Part shown: piece after piece, positions 17,718 to 27,085 of the stretch
How positions within the stretch are numbered: position 1 is the stretch's first letter
How the letters are laid out: every line of letters begins with the position of its first letter
DNA from: AC-32 sp963736055
Lineage (GTDB): Bacteria > Actinomycetota > Thermoleophilia > Gaiellales > Gaiellaceae
DNA length: 64,000 nucleotides
Direction: 5' to 3'
Assembly: GCA_963736055.1 (NCBI GenBank)
Contig: CAVTNM010000008.1
Span: 1,054,001-1,118,000 of the forward strand
Notes under the pieces: model-generated
The model's database searches: none
Told to the model about the DNA's origin: nothing
What the model saw: the letters and a program-made list of their open reading frames with translations, nothing else
Position numbers and translations under genes: made by a program

Positions 17718-17724
17718 TTCCCGC

Positions 17725-19116
17725 GTGGGTTGGCTGAGCGAGCTCGTCGAGCAGCGGGGCGCCGAGGCGCTCGACCTCCACGCGCAGACGATCAATCCGC
17801 AGTTCGTCCGGCTGCTGCGGACGATCGGCTTCGACCGGCAGTGGGCCCGCGCCGAGGGCGCCTACCTCTGGGACTCCGACGGCAACCGCTACCTCGACGT
17901 GCTCGGCGGCTTCGGGATGTTCAACGTCGGCCGCAACAACCCGCGGATCCGCGAGGCGCTGGTCGAGGCGCTGGAGCTTCGGCGCCCGGGCTCGGTGCAG
18001 CTCGGCGTCGATGTGCTTCCGGCTCTGCTGGCCGAGGAGTTGCTGCGACGCGTCCCGGCGAGCCTCGAGCGGGTGCTCTTCACGAGCTCGGGCACCGAGG
18101 CGGTCGAGGCGGCGCTCAAGCTCGGCCGCGCCGCGACGGGCCGTTCGCGCGTTCTCTCCGTCGAGCACGGTTTCCACGGGCTGACGCTCGGCGCGCTATC
18201 GGCGAACGCGAGCCCGGAGTTCACCTCCCGTTTCGGGCCGCTGGTTCCCGGCTTCGAGCGCGTGCCCTGGAACGATCTTCGTGCACTGGAGCACAAGCTC
18301 GGTTCGGAGGACGTGGCCCTGTTGATCGTCGAGCCGGTTCAGGGCAAGGGGGTCAACGTCGCGCCGGACGGGTACCTCGAAGGGGCTCAGGAGCTGTGCC
18401 GCCGCTACGGGACACTCTTCTGCGTCGACGAGGTGCAGACGGGCTTCGGCCGCACCGGGCGCATGTTTGCCCTCGAGCACTGGGGGCTCGAGCCCGACCT
18501 GGTCACCGTCGCGAAGTCGCTCTCGGGCGGCTACGTGCCCGTGGGCGCGCTGCTGATGAGCTCACGGGTCTACGACGGGGTCTTCGACTCGCTGCCGAAC
18601 GCAGTCAGCCACGGCTCGACCTTCGCCCCGAACGACCTCGCGATGGTGGCCGGCCTGGCGACGCTGCGCGAGCTGGACGAGCAGGGCCTGGTCGAGCGCT
18701 CGGCTGAGCTCGGCGCGGAGCTGCTCGACCGCACGAGGCCGCTGGTCGAGCGCTCCGAGGTGGTGCGCGACGTGCGCGGTCTCGGCCTGATGTGGGCGAT
18801 CGAGTTCGAGGAGCCGCCGGGCGGCTCCCGCACCTGGAAGCTGCTCGAGCGGATCCAGCCCGGGCTCTTCTCGCAGCTCGTGGTGGTGCCGCTCTTCCGC
18901 GACCACCGCATCCTCAGCCAGGTGGCCGGGCACGGGCTGAACGTCGTGAAGGCGCTGCCGCCACTCGTGGTCACCGAGGACGACCTCGACTGGTTCGTTT
19001 CTGCTCTCGAGGACACGATCACACGGGCCGAGCGCATGCCCCGAGCGCTCGTCCGCTTCGCCCTCGGCGCGGCCCGGGCCGGGCGGACGCCGCGGCGGCG
19101 AGTCGCGCGCGTCTAG
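17725..19116 (+). CDS. Class III PLP-dependent aminotransferase
   Basis: The 463-residue protein has the class III fold: FTSSGTEAVEAALKL (phosphate-binding), HGFHGLTLGALS, IVEPVQGKGVNV, FCVDEVQTGFGRTG and the Schiff-base lysine in VTVAKSLSGGYVPVGA. The family includes ornithine, acetylornithine, 4-aminobutyrate and putrescine aminotransferases; substrate is uncertain. The start GTG follows a GATAAT hexamer at 6 nt, consistent with a leaderless transcript. It is separated by 7 bp from the upstream transporter and converges on the ABC exporter genes. Confidence 0.9.
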   Translation: MGWLSELVEQRGAEALDLHAQTINPQFVRLLRTIGFDRQWARAEGAYLWDSDGNRYLDVLGGFGMFNVGRNNPRIREALVEALELRRPGSVQLGVDVLPALLAEELLRRVPASLERVLFTSSGTEAVEAALKLGRAATGRSRVLSVEHGFHGLTLGALSANASPEFTSRFGPLVPGFERVPWNDLRALEHKLGSEDVALLIVEPVQGKGVNVAPDGYLEGAQELCRRYGTLFCVDEVQTGFGRTGRMFALEHWGLEPDLVTVAKSLSGGYVPVGALLMSSRVYDGVFDSLPNAVSHGSTFAPNDLAMVAGLATLRELDEQGLVERSAELGAELLDRTRPLVERSEVVRDVRGLGLMWAIEFEEPPGGSRTWKLLERIQPGLFSQLVVVPLFRDHRILSQVAGHGLNVVKALPPLVVTEDDLDWFVSALEDTITRAERMPRALVRFALGAARAGRTPRRRVARV

Positions 19117-19118
19117 TT

Positions 19119-19868
19119 CTACCCCTCGGTCGGCTCCCAGCGGAAGTAGCGCAGCGCCACGATCACGCCCAGCGCGCCCCATGCCGCGACGACGGCGACA
19201 TTCGTCCCCTGGGTCCAGATCGCCTCGCCGTGCAGCATCACGTTGCGCGTCAGCCGGAGGAAGTAGGTCAGCGGCAGCACGTCGGCGATCCCGCGCAGCA
19301 CGGAGGGGAAGTGGCGCGGCGAGAAGAAGGCTCCCGCGATGAACGCCGTCGGCAGGTAGATCGCATTCACGACCGCGGAGGCGCCCTCGGCGCTGCGGAT
19401 CAGCGCCGTAATGCCGACTCCGAGGCCACAGAACGCGATCGCGCCGAGCAGCAGGGCGAGCACCAGCGACCCGAGGCGGTCCGGGACGGGGATCCCGAAG
19501 AGCACCCGTCCCAGGAAGATGATCCCGACGACCTCGAGCGCGAAGGCGAGCAGGAAGGCCGAGAGCAGCGCGGAGACGTAGGTCCAGGCAGGAAGGGGAG
19601 TGGCCCGCAGCCGCTTCAGGATCCCGTTCTCGCGCCGGATCACGAGCACGATCGCAAGGCCGGCGAACGCGATCGAGATCGCGCCGTAGCCGATCATCCC
19701 CGCCTCCAGGAATCTCGACCCCTTGACGCCGTCGACCGTGTCGTCGCCGTACGTGGAGCCGAGCAGGACGAAGAAGATCATCGGCAGCAGGAAGGTGAAG
19801 AAGGCGAGCTCGCGGCTGCGCGTGTAGAGCAGCAGCTCGGTCTTGATCTCGTGCCAGAGCACTCTCAT
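19119..19868 (-). CDS. ABC-2 type transporter permease
   Basis: This 249-residue protein has six hydrophobic segments typical of ABC-2 exporter permeases (FFTFLLPMIFFVLLGSTYG, AFAGLAIVLVIRRENGILKRL, and the conserved ending LPLTYFLRLTRNVMLHG). The start ATG at 19868 overlaps the ATPase stop by 4 bp. With the ATPase it forms a drug- or lipid-type exporter; the substrate is unknown. Confidence 0.9.
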   Translation of the reverse strand: MRVLWHEIKTELLLYTRSRELAFFTFLLPMIFFVLLGSTYGDDTVDGVKGSRFLEAGMIGYGAISIAFAGLAIVLVIRRENGILKRLRATPLPAWTYVSALLSAFLLAFALEVVGIIFLGRVLFGIPVPDRLGSLVLALLLGAIAFCGLGVGITALIRSAEGASAVVNAIYLPTAFIAGAFFSPRHFPSVLRGIADVLPLTYFLRLTRNVMLHGEAIWTQGTNVAVVAAWGALGVIVALRYFRWEPTEG

Positions 19869-20717
19869 CGCGTCTCGGCCTCCTCCGTCAGCGAGAGGTA
19901 GACCTCCTCGAGGGTGGGACGGCGGACGACGAGGCCGTCGAGCTCCCTCCCCTGGCCCAGCGCCTGCTCGGTCAGCTCGTGCAGAAGCCTCGTGGGCTCG
20001 TCGGTGTGGAGCACCACCTCGCGGCCGTTGTCGCGGTAGCGGATCTCCGTCTGGTGCACGGCGCCGGTCAGCTCGGCGGGCGTGCCCGAGGCGACGATCT
20101 CGCCCTGCCGCAGCACGGCGACGCGGTCGGCCAGCTGCTCGGCCTCGTCGAGGTAGTGCGTGGTGAGCAGGATCGTCTTGCCGAGGCTGCGCAGGCCGCG
20201 GATCGTCTCCCAGGCGCGGCGCCTCGCGGCGGGGTCGAAGCCGGTGGTGGGCTCGTCCAGGAAGATCAGCTCGGGGTCGCCGACGAGCGCCAGGCCGAGA
20301 TCCAGGCGGCGGCGCTGACCGCCGGAGAGCCGACGCACGCGGGTGTCCCGCTGCTCCTCCAGGCCGACGAGCGTCACCACCTCGTCCAGCGGCCGGGGCT
20401 GTTCGTAGTAGCCGGCGAAGACGCGCGAGCATCTCCGCGACCGTGAGCGTCTCGTACATCGCCGACGACTGCAGGACGACGCCGATCTGCTCGCGCCAGT
20501 CGCCGCCGGCAGTCGCCGGGTCGACGCCGAGCACCTCGACCTCTCCGCCGTCCCGCTTGCGGTAGCCCTCGAGGATCTCGACCGTGGTCGTCTTGCCCGC
20601 GCCGTTGGGCCCCAGCAGCCCGAAGACCTCGCCGCGGGCGACCTCGAAGCTGATCCCGCGCACCGCTTCGAGCGCGCCGTACGATCTGCGCAGGTCGCGG
20701 ACGGCGATCGCGCTCAT
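19865..20717 (-). CDS. ABC transporter ATP-binding protein, one frameshift
   Basis: The first frame carries Walker A GLLGPNGAGKTTTVEIL and the Q loop IGVVLQSSAMYETLT. After an extra base near 20421-20430 the frame continues through VTLVGLEEQRDTRVR, the signature LSGGQRRRLDLGLALVG, Walker B LIFLDEPTTGFDP and the H loop LLTTHYLDEAEQ. It is a DrrA/NodI-type exporter ATPase. Removing the extra base joins both parts without loss. The ATG at 20717 overlaps the phosphatase stop, placing it in the same operon. Confidence 0.92.
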
Positions 20718-21125
20718 TCGGGGAGGTCGATCGCGACCATGGCGCCCGGCGGGAACGCGGGCTCAGGGCCGCCGGTGAGCGCGGCGGCGATCTGCGAGCA
20801 GTCGGGCTGGTGGGCCACGACGACCACCGTCTCACCGCGCTCGCCGGCCGCGGCGCGGACGGCGTCTGCGGTGGCCCCCGGGGCAAGCCGCTCGTCGGGC
20901 TCGGCCTCGAGGCCCGCCGGCCGGGCCAGCTCCTGTCCCGTCTCCCGCGCTCGGAGCAGCGGGCTCGTGAGCACCGCGTCCGGCCTCACGCCCGTCGTCC
21001 GCGAGGCGCTTGCCCAGCGCCCGCGCGGTCTCGCGGCCGTCGGCTGTCAGCGGCCGCAGCTCGTCCGGCTCGCCGTCGGCAGCCTCCGCGTGGCGTACGA
21101 GGTAGAGCTGCACGCGCCGGAGCAT
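20714..21125 (-). CDS. Histidine phosphatase family protein (SixA-like), one frameshift
   Basis: The N-terminus has VQLYLVRHAEAADGEPDELR, the catalytic RHA motif of SixA-type phosphohistidine phosphatases, followed by LTADGRETARALGKRLAD. An extra base near 20990 shifts the frame; the continuation is VLTSPLLRARETGQELA and ETVVVVAHQPDCSQIAAALTGG, with the second catalytic His. The family dephosphorylates phosphohistidine or small phosphoesters. The GTG at 21113 (QLYLVRH start) is an alternative to the ATG at 21125. It overlaps the ABC ATPase gene downstream. Confidence 0.85.
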
Positions 21126-21145
21126 AGTGGCCGCGCGGCGTGCTG

Positions 21146-22213
<1,068 letters not shown>

Positions 22214-22237
22214 GGGCGGGAAGGCTATCGTCGGCCT
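22214..22237. promoter_or_regulatory. 24-bp divergent leaderless promoter pair
   Basis: Only 24 bp separate the divergent starts of citrate synthase and the PhzF-family gene. On the plus strand TATCGT lies 6 nt before GTG; on the minus strand TAGCCT lies 8 nt before ATG. No room exists for untranslated leaders, so both transcripts should begin at or next to the start codon. The same 24-bp geometry recurs at 26366-26389. Confidence 0.6.
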
Positions 22238-23083
22238 GTGCGCACCCTGCGTTACGTCGTCGCGGACGTGTTCACCGACCGTCCGCTGGCCGGGAACCAG
22301 CTCGCCGTGTTCACCGACGCGCGGGAGGTTGCCGAGGACGAGATGCAGCTCCTTGCCCGCGAGTTCAACCTGTCCGAGACCGTGTTCGTGCTGCCGGCCG
22401 AGGCTGACGGGCACGCGAAGGTACGCATCTTCACCCCCGTCGCGGAGCTCCCGTTCGCGGGGCATCCGACGCTCGGGACGGCGTTCGTCCTCGCCGGGCC
22501 GATGCAGCTCCCGGAGATCCGGCTCGAGATGGGGATCGGGACGGTGGAGGTCACGCTGGAGCGGGACGGGAACCGGATCGTCTTCGGCTGGATGAAGCAG
22601 CCGATCCCGACCTGGGAGGTCGTCGACGACGCTGCGGTGTACCTGGAGGCTCTCGGAGTCGAACGCTCGGAGCTTCCCGTCGAGGTCTACGACAACGGCA
22701 TCCGCACGCTCTACGTGATGCTCGGGTCCGAGGACGAGGTAGCCGCGTTGCGGCCCGACCTTGCGACTCTCGCGGAGCTGCCCGTCTTGCACACGGATTG
22801 CTTCTCCGGCGCCGGCGGGCGCTGGAAGTCGCGGATGTTCGCTCCCGCAGACGGCGTTCCCGAGGATCCGGCGACCGGCTCGGCAGCCGGCCCGCTCGCG
22901 GTACACCTGGCGCGCCACGGGAAGATCGGGTTCGGCGAAGAGGTCGAGATCTCTCAGGGCGCCGAGGTAGGGCGCCCCTCCACGCTCCACGCCCGCGTCG
23001 CCGGCTCGGCGGAGGCGGTGGAGCAGGTCGAGGTGGGCGGCTCGGCGGTGATAGTCGCCCGAGGCGAGTTCCGCCTGCCCTGA
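22238..23083 (+). CDS. PhzF family epimerase/isomerase-like protein
   Basis: The 281-residue protein has PhzF-family motifs: VFTDRPLAGNQLAVF, FNLSETVFV with the catalytic Glu, VRIFTPVAELPFAGHPTLG, and EDPATGSAAGPLAVHL. The family includes diaminopimelate-epimerase-fold isomerases such as PhzF; physiological substrates are usually unknown. It is transcribed divergently from citrate synthase with a leaderless-type promoter. Confidence 0.9.
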   Translation: MRTLRYVVADVFTDRPLAGNQLAVFTDAREVAEDEMQLLAREFNLSETVFVLPAEADGHAKVRIFTPVAELPFAGHPTLGTAFVLAGPMQLPEIRLEMGIGTVEVTLERDGNRIVFGWMKQPIPTWEVVDDAAVYLEALGVERSELPVEVYDNGIRTLYVMLGSEDEVAALRPDLATLAELPVLHTDCFSGAGGRWKSRMFAPADGVPEDPATGSAAGPLAVHLARHGKIGFGEEVEISQGAEVGRPSTLHARVAGSAEAVEQVEVGGSAVIVARGEFRLP

Positions 23084-23090
23084 TCGACAA

Positions 23091-23105
23091 GTAACAGACT
23101 GTTAC
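23091..23105. repeat. Palindrome gtaacagactgttac, copy 1
   Basis: A perfect odd-centred palindrome just past the PhzF stop. The same core recurs, extended to 19 nt, at 23155-23173. Both lie in a convergent intergenic space, so operator function is less likely than a REP or terminator-type role. Confidence 0.7.
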
Positions 23106-23154
23106 AAGCACTCGGGCCCGCCGAAACGGCTTTCCAAGTGCGGTTCAGACCTTC

Positions 23155-23173
23155 AAGTAACAGACTGTTACTT
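23155..23173. repeat. Palindrome aagtaacagactgttactt, copy 2
   Basis: This 19-nt perfect palindrome contains the same core as the 23091 copy, 64 bp away, and ends 6 bp before the stop of the convergent gene. As RNA it could fold an 8-bp stem with a GAC triloop. Confidence 0.7.
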
Positions 23174-23178
23174 GGATT

Positions 23179-23565
23179 TCAGGCGAAGGCGACGGCTTGG
23201 ATTTCCGGTAGCTCGACCACCAGGGCTCGCCAGAATCGGCCGCCGTCCTCGGAGAGGTAGAGGCGGTTGCGGGCCGCGTAGAGCATCAGGTCGGGATCGT
23301 CCTCGGCGACCGCGACCGCACGGCCTGCCGGCAGGCCGCCGCCGGATTCGCGCCAGGTGCGGCCGGCGTCGTTCGAGACCACGAGCGGCGGCCGCCGCTC
23401 CACGACGGCGACCACCGTCGACCCGGTGGCTGCAGCCGCGACGAGCAGCGGCAGCGAGACCTCGACGCCCTGCGGTCGAACATCGCAGTTGACGAGGCCG
23501 AGCACCATCTCCTCGTCGAGGTCGACCTCGAAGACGCCGTCGATCGTCTGCACAAGGGCTCTCAC
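23179..23565 (-). CDS. BNR/Asp-box repeat protein, short
   Basis: This 128-residue protein contains two Asp-box motifs, SNDAGRTW and SEDGGRFW, on beta-propeller-like blades, as in sialidase/Ycf48-like repeat proteins. It is too short for a full propeller, so it may oligomerise or be a partial copy. The GTG start overlaps the PfkB kinase stop (GTGA), so it is cotranslated with the kinase. Function is unknown. Confidence 0.65.
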   Translation of the reverse strand: MRALVQTIDGVFEVDLDEEMVLGLVNCDVRPQGVEVSLPLLVAAAATGSTVVAVVERRPPLVVSNDAGRTWRESGGGLPAGRAVAVAEDDPDLMLYAARNRLYLSEDGGRFWRALVVELPEIQAVAFA

Positions 23566-24362
23566 GGCACCCGGCGCGCGAGCAGGCCCGCCACGAGCGC
23601 CGTCGCCCTCCGGGCGGCGGGCACGGGCGCGTGCCCCGTCGAGCGCGAGAGCAGGTAGGCGGCCGAGAACGCGTCGCCGGCGCCGGTCGGGTCGACCTCG
23701 CCGCCTGCCGATTGCGCCGGCACGCGCTCGAGCTTTCCGTCCGCCAGCACGAGCGACCCACGTGAGCCGAGCGTGACCACGACCTCCGGCACTCCGAGCG
23801 CGCGCAAGGCCGCCGCGTCCGGCTCGCCCACGAGCACCCGCGCCTCCTCCTCGGCCAGCTTGAGGATCGAGACGTTCGTCAGCACCTCCGGGTCGTAGTC
23901 CGCGTCGAGCTCGAGCGGCCCCGTCCGCGCCGGCCTCACGAGACCCTGCCCGTCGAACGAGACATGCCGGTCGCGGGCCAGCTCGGCCAGCGTCTCGGCC
24001 GGGAAGTCGGATCGCGCCAGTGCGCCGACGTGCACCCAGTTCGCACGCTCGAGCCCGTAGAGGTCGGCCGCGCCCCAGGGATCGCCGAGCGCCTCCACGC
24101 TCATCACGCGCCGGTCGCCTTCGTAGCGGAACGAGAACGTGGCCGTCGAGGAGCCGCCCCGCCAGAGCACCGGCAGGCCGAGCCGCACCAGCGGGGTCAG
24201 CAGCGAGTCGCGGTCGGAATCGGCGCACTTGGCCCCGACGAGCGCCGGCCGGCCGAGCACGCGCAGGGCCCGGGCCGCATGGAAGGGCGCGCCGCCCGCG
24301 CGGGGCGGCCCCCCGTCAACGAGGTCGCGCGAGAGGTTCCCGACGACTGCGAGCGGCCGCAC
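23562..24362 (-). CDS. PfkB family carbohydrate/nucleoside kinase
   Basis: A 266-residue ribokinase-like protein with the PfkB signature DPTGAGDAFSAAYLLSRSTG near the C-terminus, containing the catalytic Asp and anion hole, and GGAPFHAARALRVLG near the N-terminus. It phosphorylates a sugar or nucleoside with ATP. The GTG start at 24362 has TAGATT 6 nt upstream, within the end of the permease gene. The adjacent NCS1 nucleobase permease hints at nucleoside or pseudouridine salvage, but the substrate is not certain. Confidence 0.88.
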   Translation of the reverse strand: MRPLAVVGNLSRDLVDGGPPRAGGAPFHAARALRVLGRPALVGAKCADSDRDSLLTPLVRLGLPVLWRGGSSTATFSFRYEGDRRVMSVEALGDPWGAADLYGLERANWVHVGALARSDFPAETLAELARDRHVSFDGQGLVRPARTGPLELDADYDPEVLTNVSILKLAEEEARVLVGEPDAAALRALGVPEVVVTLGSRGSLVLADGKLERVPAQSAGGEVDPTGAGDAFSAAYLLSRSTGHAPVPAARRATALVAGLLARRVP

Positions 24363-25680
24363 GGAGCGAATCTACCCAGGCCGCGAGCAGCGTCAGGCAA
24401 AAGGCGACCGCGAAGCTCGGCAGCGAGGCCGTCAGCCGCGCGTGCCCAGGATTCAGGTGCTGCACGAGGTCGGTCCACCAACTCGGGCCCTGGGGCGAGA
24501 GCCACTGGTAGAGCCCGAAGCCGATCACCCAGGCGGCGAGCCGCTCGACCCGCACCGCCGGCGCCTCGAAGATGTCCTGCTCGGAGTAGTGCGCCCCGCG
24601 CACGAGCCAGTCCGCGAGCAGCACCGCGAAGAGCGGCACGAAGACCGACCCGAGCAGGTAGAGGAAGGTCAGGTAGTTCCCGAGGTCGATGAGGATCGCC
24701 CCGCCGGTCGCGGTCACGGCGACGATCACGATCAGGAGCCGCTGCGAGACGCGCGGCATCACGTTCTGCAGCGAGACCGCGGTGGAGTAGATGTCCGCAA
24801 ACGCTTCGTCGCTCTCGTCCACGGTCAGCATCAGCAGCGCGACCACCGCGAGCGCGCTGCCGCTCGCCACTGCGGCCGGAATCTGCGACGGCTCGCTCAG
24901 GTCGCGCGAGAGCACGAGCAGCGAGCCGAGCCCGAAGCACCAGAGGGTCGGCACGAAGTAGCCGACTCCCGGCCCCGAAGAACGCACCGCGGCGGTCGCG
25001 CGCGAAGCGCGTGTAGTCGGCCGCGAGCGGCGTCCAGGAGATGATGTTCGCGATCACGAGGTCGATGCCCTGGCCGAGCGAGACTCCGCCGGTGCCGTCG
25101 GCCCGCCAGAGCCCGTGCAGGTTCGCCTTGTCGAGTGCCCACCAGGTCAGGTAGGCGATCGAGGCCGCGACGGCCCAGACGGCGAACTTCTTCAGATAGC
25201 GGCGGACGAAGCCGATCGGGCCGAGCAGGCCGAGCGCCAGTGAGATCGCGCCGAAGACCAGCGCCCAGAGCCAGCGGGCCTCGAAGCCGAAGACGCGCTC
25301 GGACAGCGCCGCGGCCGCGGTCGAGATGATGATCAGCTCGAAGGTCGACCAGCCGAGGTTCTGGGCGACGTTCAGCACCGTCGGCGCATACGACCCGCGG
25401 CGTCCCAGCGGCGCTCGCAGCAGCACCATCCCCGGCACCCGCCCGTCGGCGCCGATCATCGCCGCGAGCCCGAGGAGGATGCTGCCGGCGACCGCCCCGA
25501 TCACGATCGCCACCAGCGCCTGCTCGAGCGAGAGCATCGGCACGAGCCCGGCCGCCGCGACGATCACGAGCAGGCTCACCGAGAGGTTGCCCCAGAGCAG
25601 CGGTCAGGTCGAACAGACCGAGCACCCGCAGGCGCTCGGGCACCGGGCGTGATTCCCCAGGAAGGCGTGCGCTCGTCCAC
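24316..25680 (-). CDS. NCS1-family nucleobase:cation symporter, frameshifted
   Basis: Corrected reading gives a permease with about 12 helices: an N-terminal DERTPSWGITP and ERLRVLGLFDLT, then LLVIVAAAGLVPMLS, LGRRGSYAPTVLNVAQNLGW, the conserved ANIISWTPLAADYTRFAR, and a C-terminal half with LIDLGNYLTFLYLLGSVFVP. These match cytosine/purine/allantoin permeases of the NCS1 family. Extra bases near 25650, 25610 and 24967 break the frame and are probably sequencing insertions. The GTG at 25680 is the best start. The end overlaps the PfkB start by 47 bp. Confidence 0.85.
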
Positions 25681-25726
25681 CGCGGCGAGGCTAGCGCGCG
25701 CCGGGCACGGCGCGCGAATCGGGTGG

Positions 25727-26365
25727 CTAGCTCTGCTTCGCGGGAGCCGAAAGCGCCGCGACCGCGCCGAGCCCGACGAACACCGAGCCGGACACGTAGC
25801 GCTGAACCTTCGGGAAGCGCGTGCTGCCGCGCAGCCGCTCGCCGAGGGTGCCGGCCACCAGGGCCCAGCACCCGTCGCTGAGGGCTCCGAGGCAGGCGAA
25901 GATGAGGCCGAGGACGAGGATCTGGGCCCAGACGGCTCCCTGCGCGGAATCGACGAACTGGGGCAGGAATGCCAGGAAGAAGAGGGCCGTCTTCGGGTTG
26001 AGCACGTTGACCACGATCCCCTGGCGGTAGAGGCTGCCGTGGCTCCGCGCCACGCGGGCCCCCTCCTCGGTCGCGGGCTCGAGCCCTGCCAGCCGCCTGA
26101 TCCCGACGACGATCAGGTAGGCCGCGCCCAGGTACTTGACGACGTTGAACGCCAGCGCCGAGGAGGCGAGCAGCGCCGAGAGCCCGATCGTCGCCGCCGC
26201 GATGTGGACGAACGTCCCGGTCGTGATACCGGCCACCGAGGCCAGACCGGCCCTGCGCCCGTACGAGACGCTCTGCGTGACGATGTAGAGCACCGAGGGG
26301 CCTGGGACGATCAGGAGCAGCAGGGCCGCCCCGACGAAGAGCGCGAGCCGAGACGGGTCGACCAT
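25727..26365 (-). CDS. LysE family amino-acid exporter
   Basis: The 212-residue membrane protein has the LysE/RhtB pattern: LFVGAALLLLIVPGPSVLYI at the N-terminus, GRRAGLASVAGITTGTFVH, and GIVVNVLNPKTALFFLAFLP in the middle, with five or six helices. The family exports amino acids or related small molecules. ATG at 26365 has TATCGT 6 nt upstream, suggesting a leaderless transcript, and is 24 bp from the divergent peptidase E start. Confidence 0.92.
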   Translation of the reverse strand: MVDPSRLALFVGAALLLLIVPGPSVLYIVTQSVSYGRRAGLASVAGITTGTFVHIAAATIGLSALLASSALAFNVVKYLGAAYLIVVGIRRLAGLEPATEEGARVARSHGSLYRQGIVVNVLNPKTALFFLAFLPQFVDSAQGAVWAQILVLGLIFACLGALSDGCWALVAGTLGERLRGSTRFPKVQRYVSGSVFVGLGAVAALSAPAKQS

Positions 26366-26389
26366 GGAACGACGATACCGTTCGCACCC
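26366..26389. promoter_or_regulatory. 24-bp divergent leaderless promoter pair
   Basis: The divergent LysE and peptidase E genes start 24 bp apart. The minus strand has TATCGT 6 nt before ATG and the plus strand TACCGT 8 nt before GTG. The layout copies that of 22214-22237, including a TATCGTCG octamer. Confidence 0.6.
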
Positions 26390-27085
26390 GTGCCCGAGAG
26401 AGCTCCCACGATCGTCGCGATGGGCGGGCTGAGCTGGGAGGACGCCGAGCTCCGCCTGCTCGAGGACTACTTCCTCGGCCTCGCCGGCCGCGAGCAGCCG
26501 CGCATGCTCTTCGTCCCGACCGCGGTCGGCGACGGCGCCGAGCACACGCTGTGGGCATACACCCAGCTGGGCGACCGCGCCCGGGTCTCACACGTGCCCT
26601 TTTTCCCGTGGCCGCCCTCCGGCCTGCGCGAGCTCGTGCTCGAGCAGGACGTGATCTACGTCTCCGGCGGCAACACGGCAAACGCGCTCGCGATCTGGCG
26701 CGTGCACGGGTTCGACGCGATCCTGCGCGAGGCCTGGGAGGCAGGCGTGGTCCTGGCCGGGTGGAGCGCGGGCATGATCTGCTGGTTCGAGGCCGGGGTG
26801 ACCGACTCGTTCGGGCCGCAGCTGGAAGGGATGCGCGACGGGCTCGGCTTTCTGCCCGGGAGTGCATGCCCCCACTACGACGGCGAGGCGGAGCGGCGTC
26901 CCGTCTACACGAAGCTCGTCGCCGAGGGCTTCCCGCCCGGCCTGGCCGCAGACGACGGCGTCGCCCTGCGGTTCGAGAGCACGGACCTGGCCGAGGCGGT
27001 CAGCGTTCGGCCCAACGCCCGCGCCTACCGCGTCGGCGCGGAGGGCGAAGAGCCCATCGAGCCCCGTCTCCTCAGCGGGCCTTGA
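26390..27085 (+). CDS. Peptidase E-like protein (family S51)
   Basis: The 231-residue protein has the S51 pattern: VYVSGGN-type loop (VIYVSGGNTANALAIW), the nucleophile elbow LAGWSAGMICWFE with Ser, and a later CPHYDGE segment supplying the His. Peptidase E cleaves Asp-X dipeptides; cyanophycinases share the fold. GTG at 26390 was chosen because of the leaderless-type box. Its end overlaps the convergent formate dehydrogenase by 14 bp. Confidence 0.88.
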   Translation: MPERAPTIVAMGGLSWEDAELRLLEDYFLGLAGREQPRMLFVPTAVGDGAEHTLWAYTQLGDRARVSHVPFFPWPPSGLRELVLEQDVIYVSGGNTANALAIWRVHGFDAILREAWEAGVVLAGWSAGMICWFEAGVTDSFGPQLEGMRDGLGFLPGSACPHYDGEAERRPVYTKLVAEGFPPGLAADDGVALRFESTDLAEAVSVRPNARAYRVGAEGEEPIEPRLLSGP

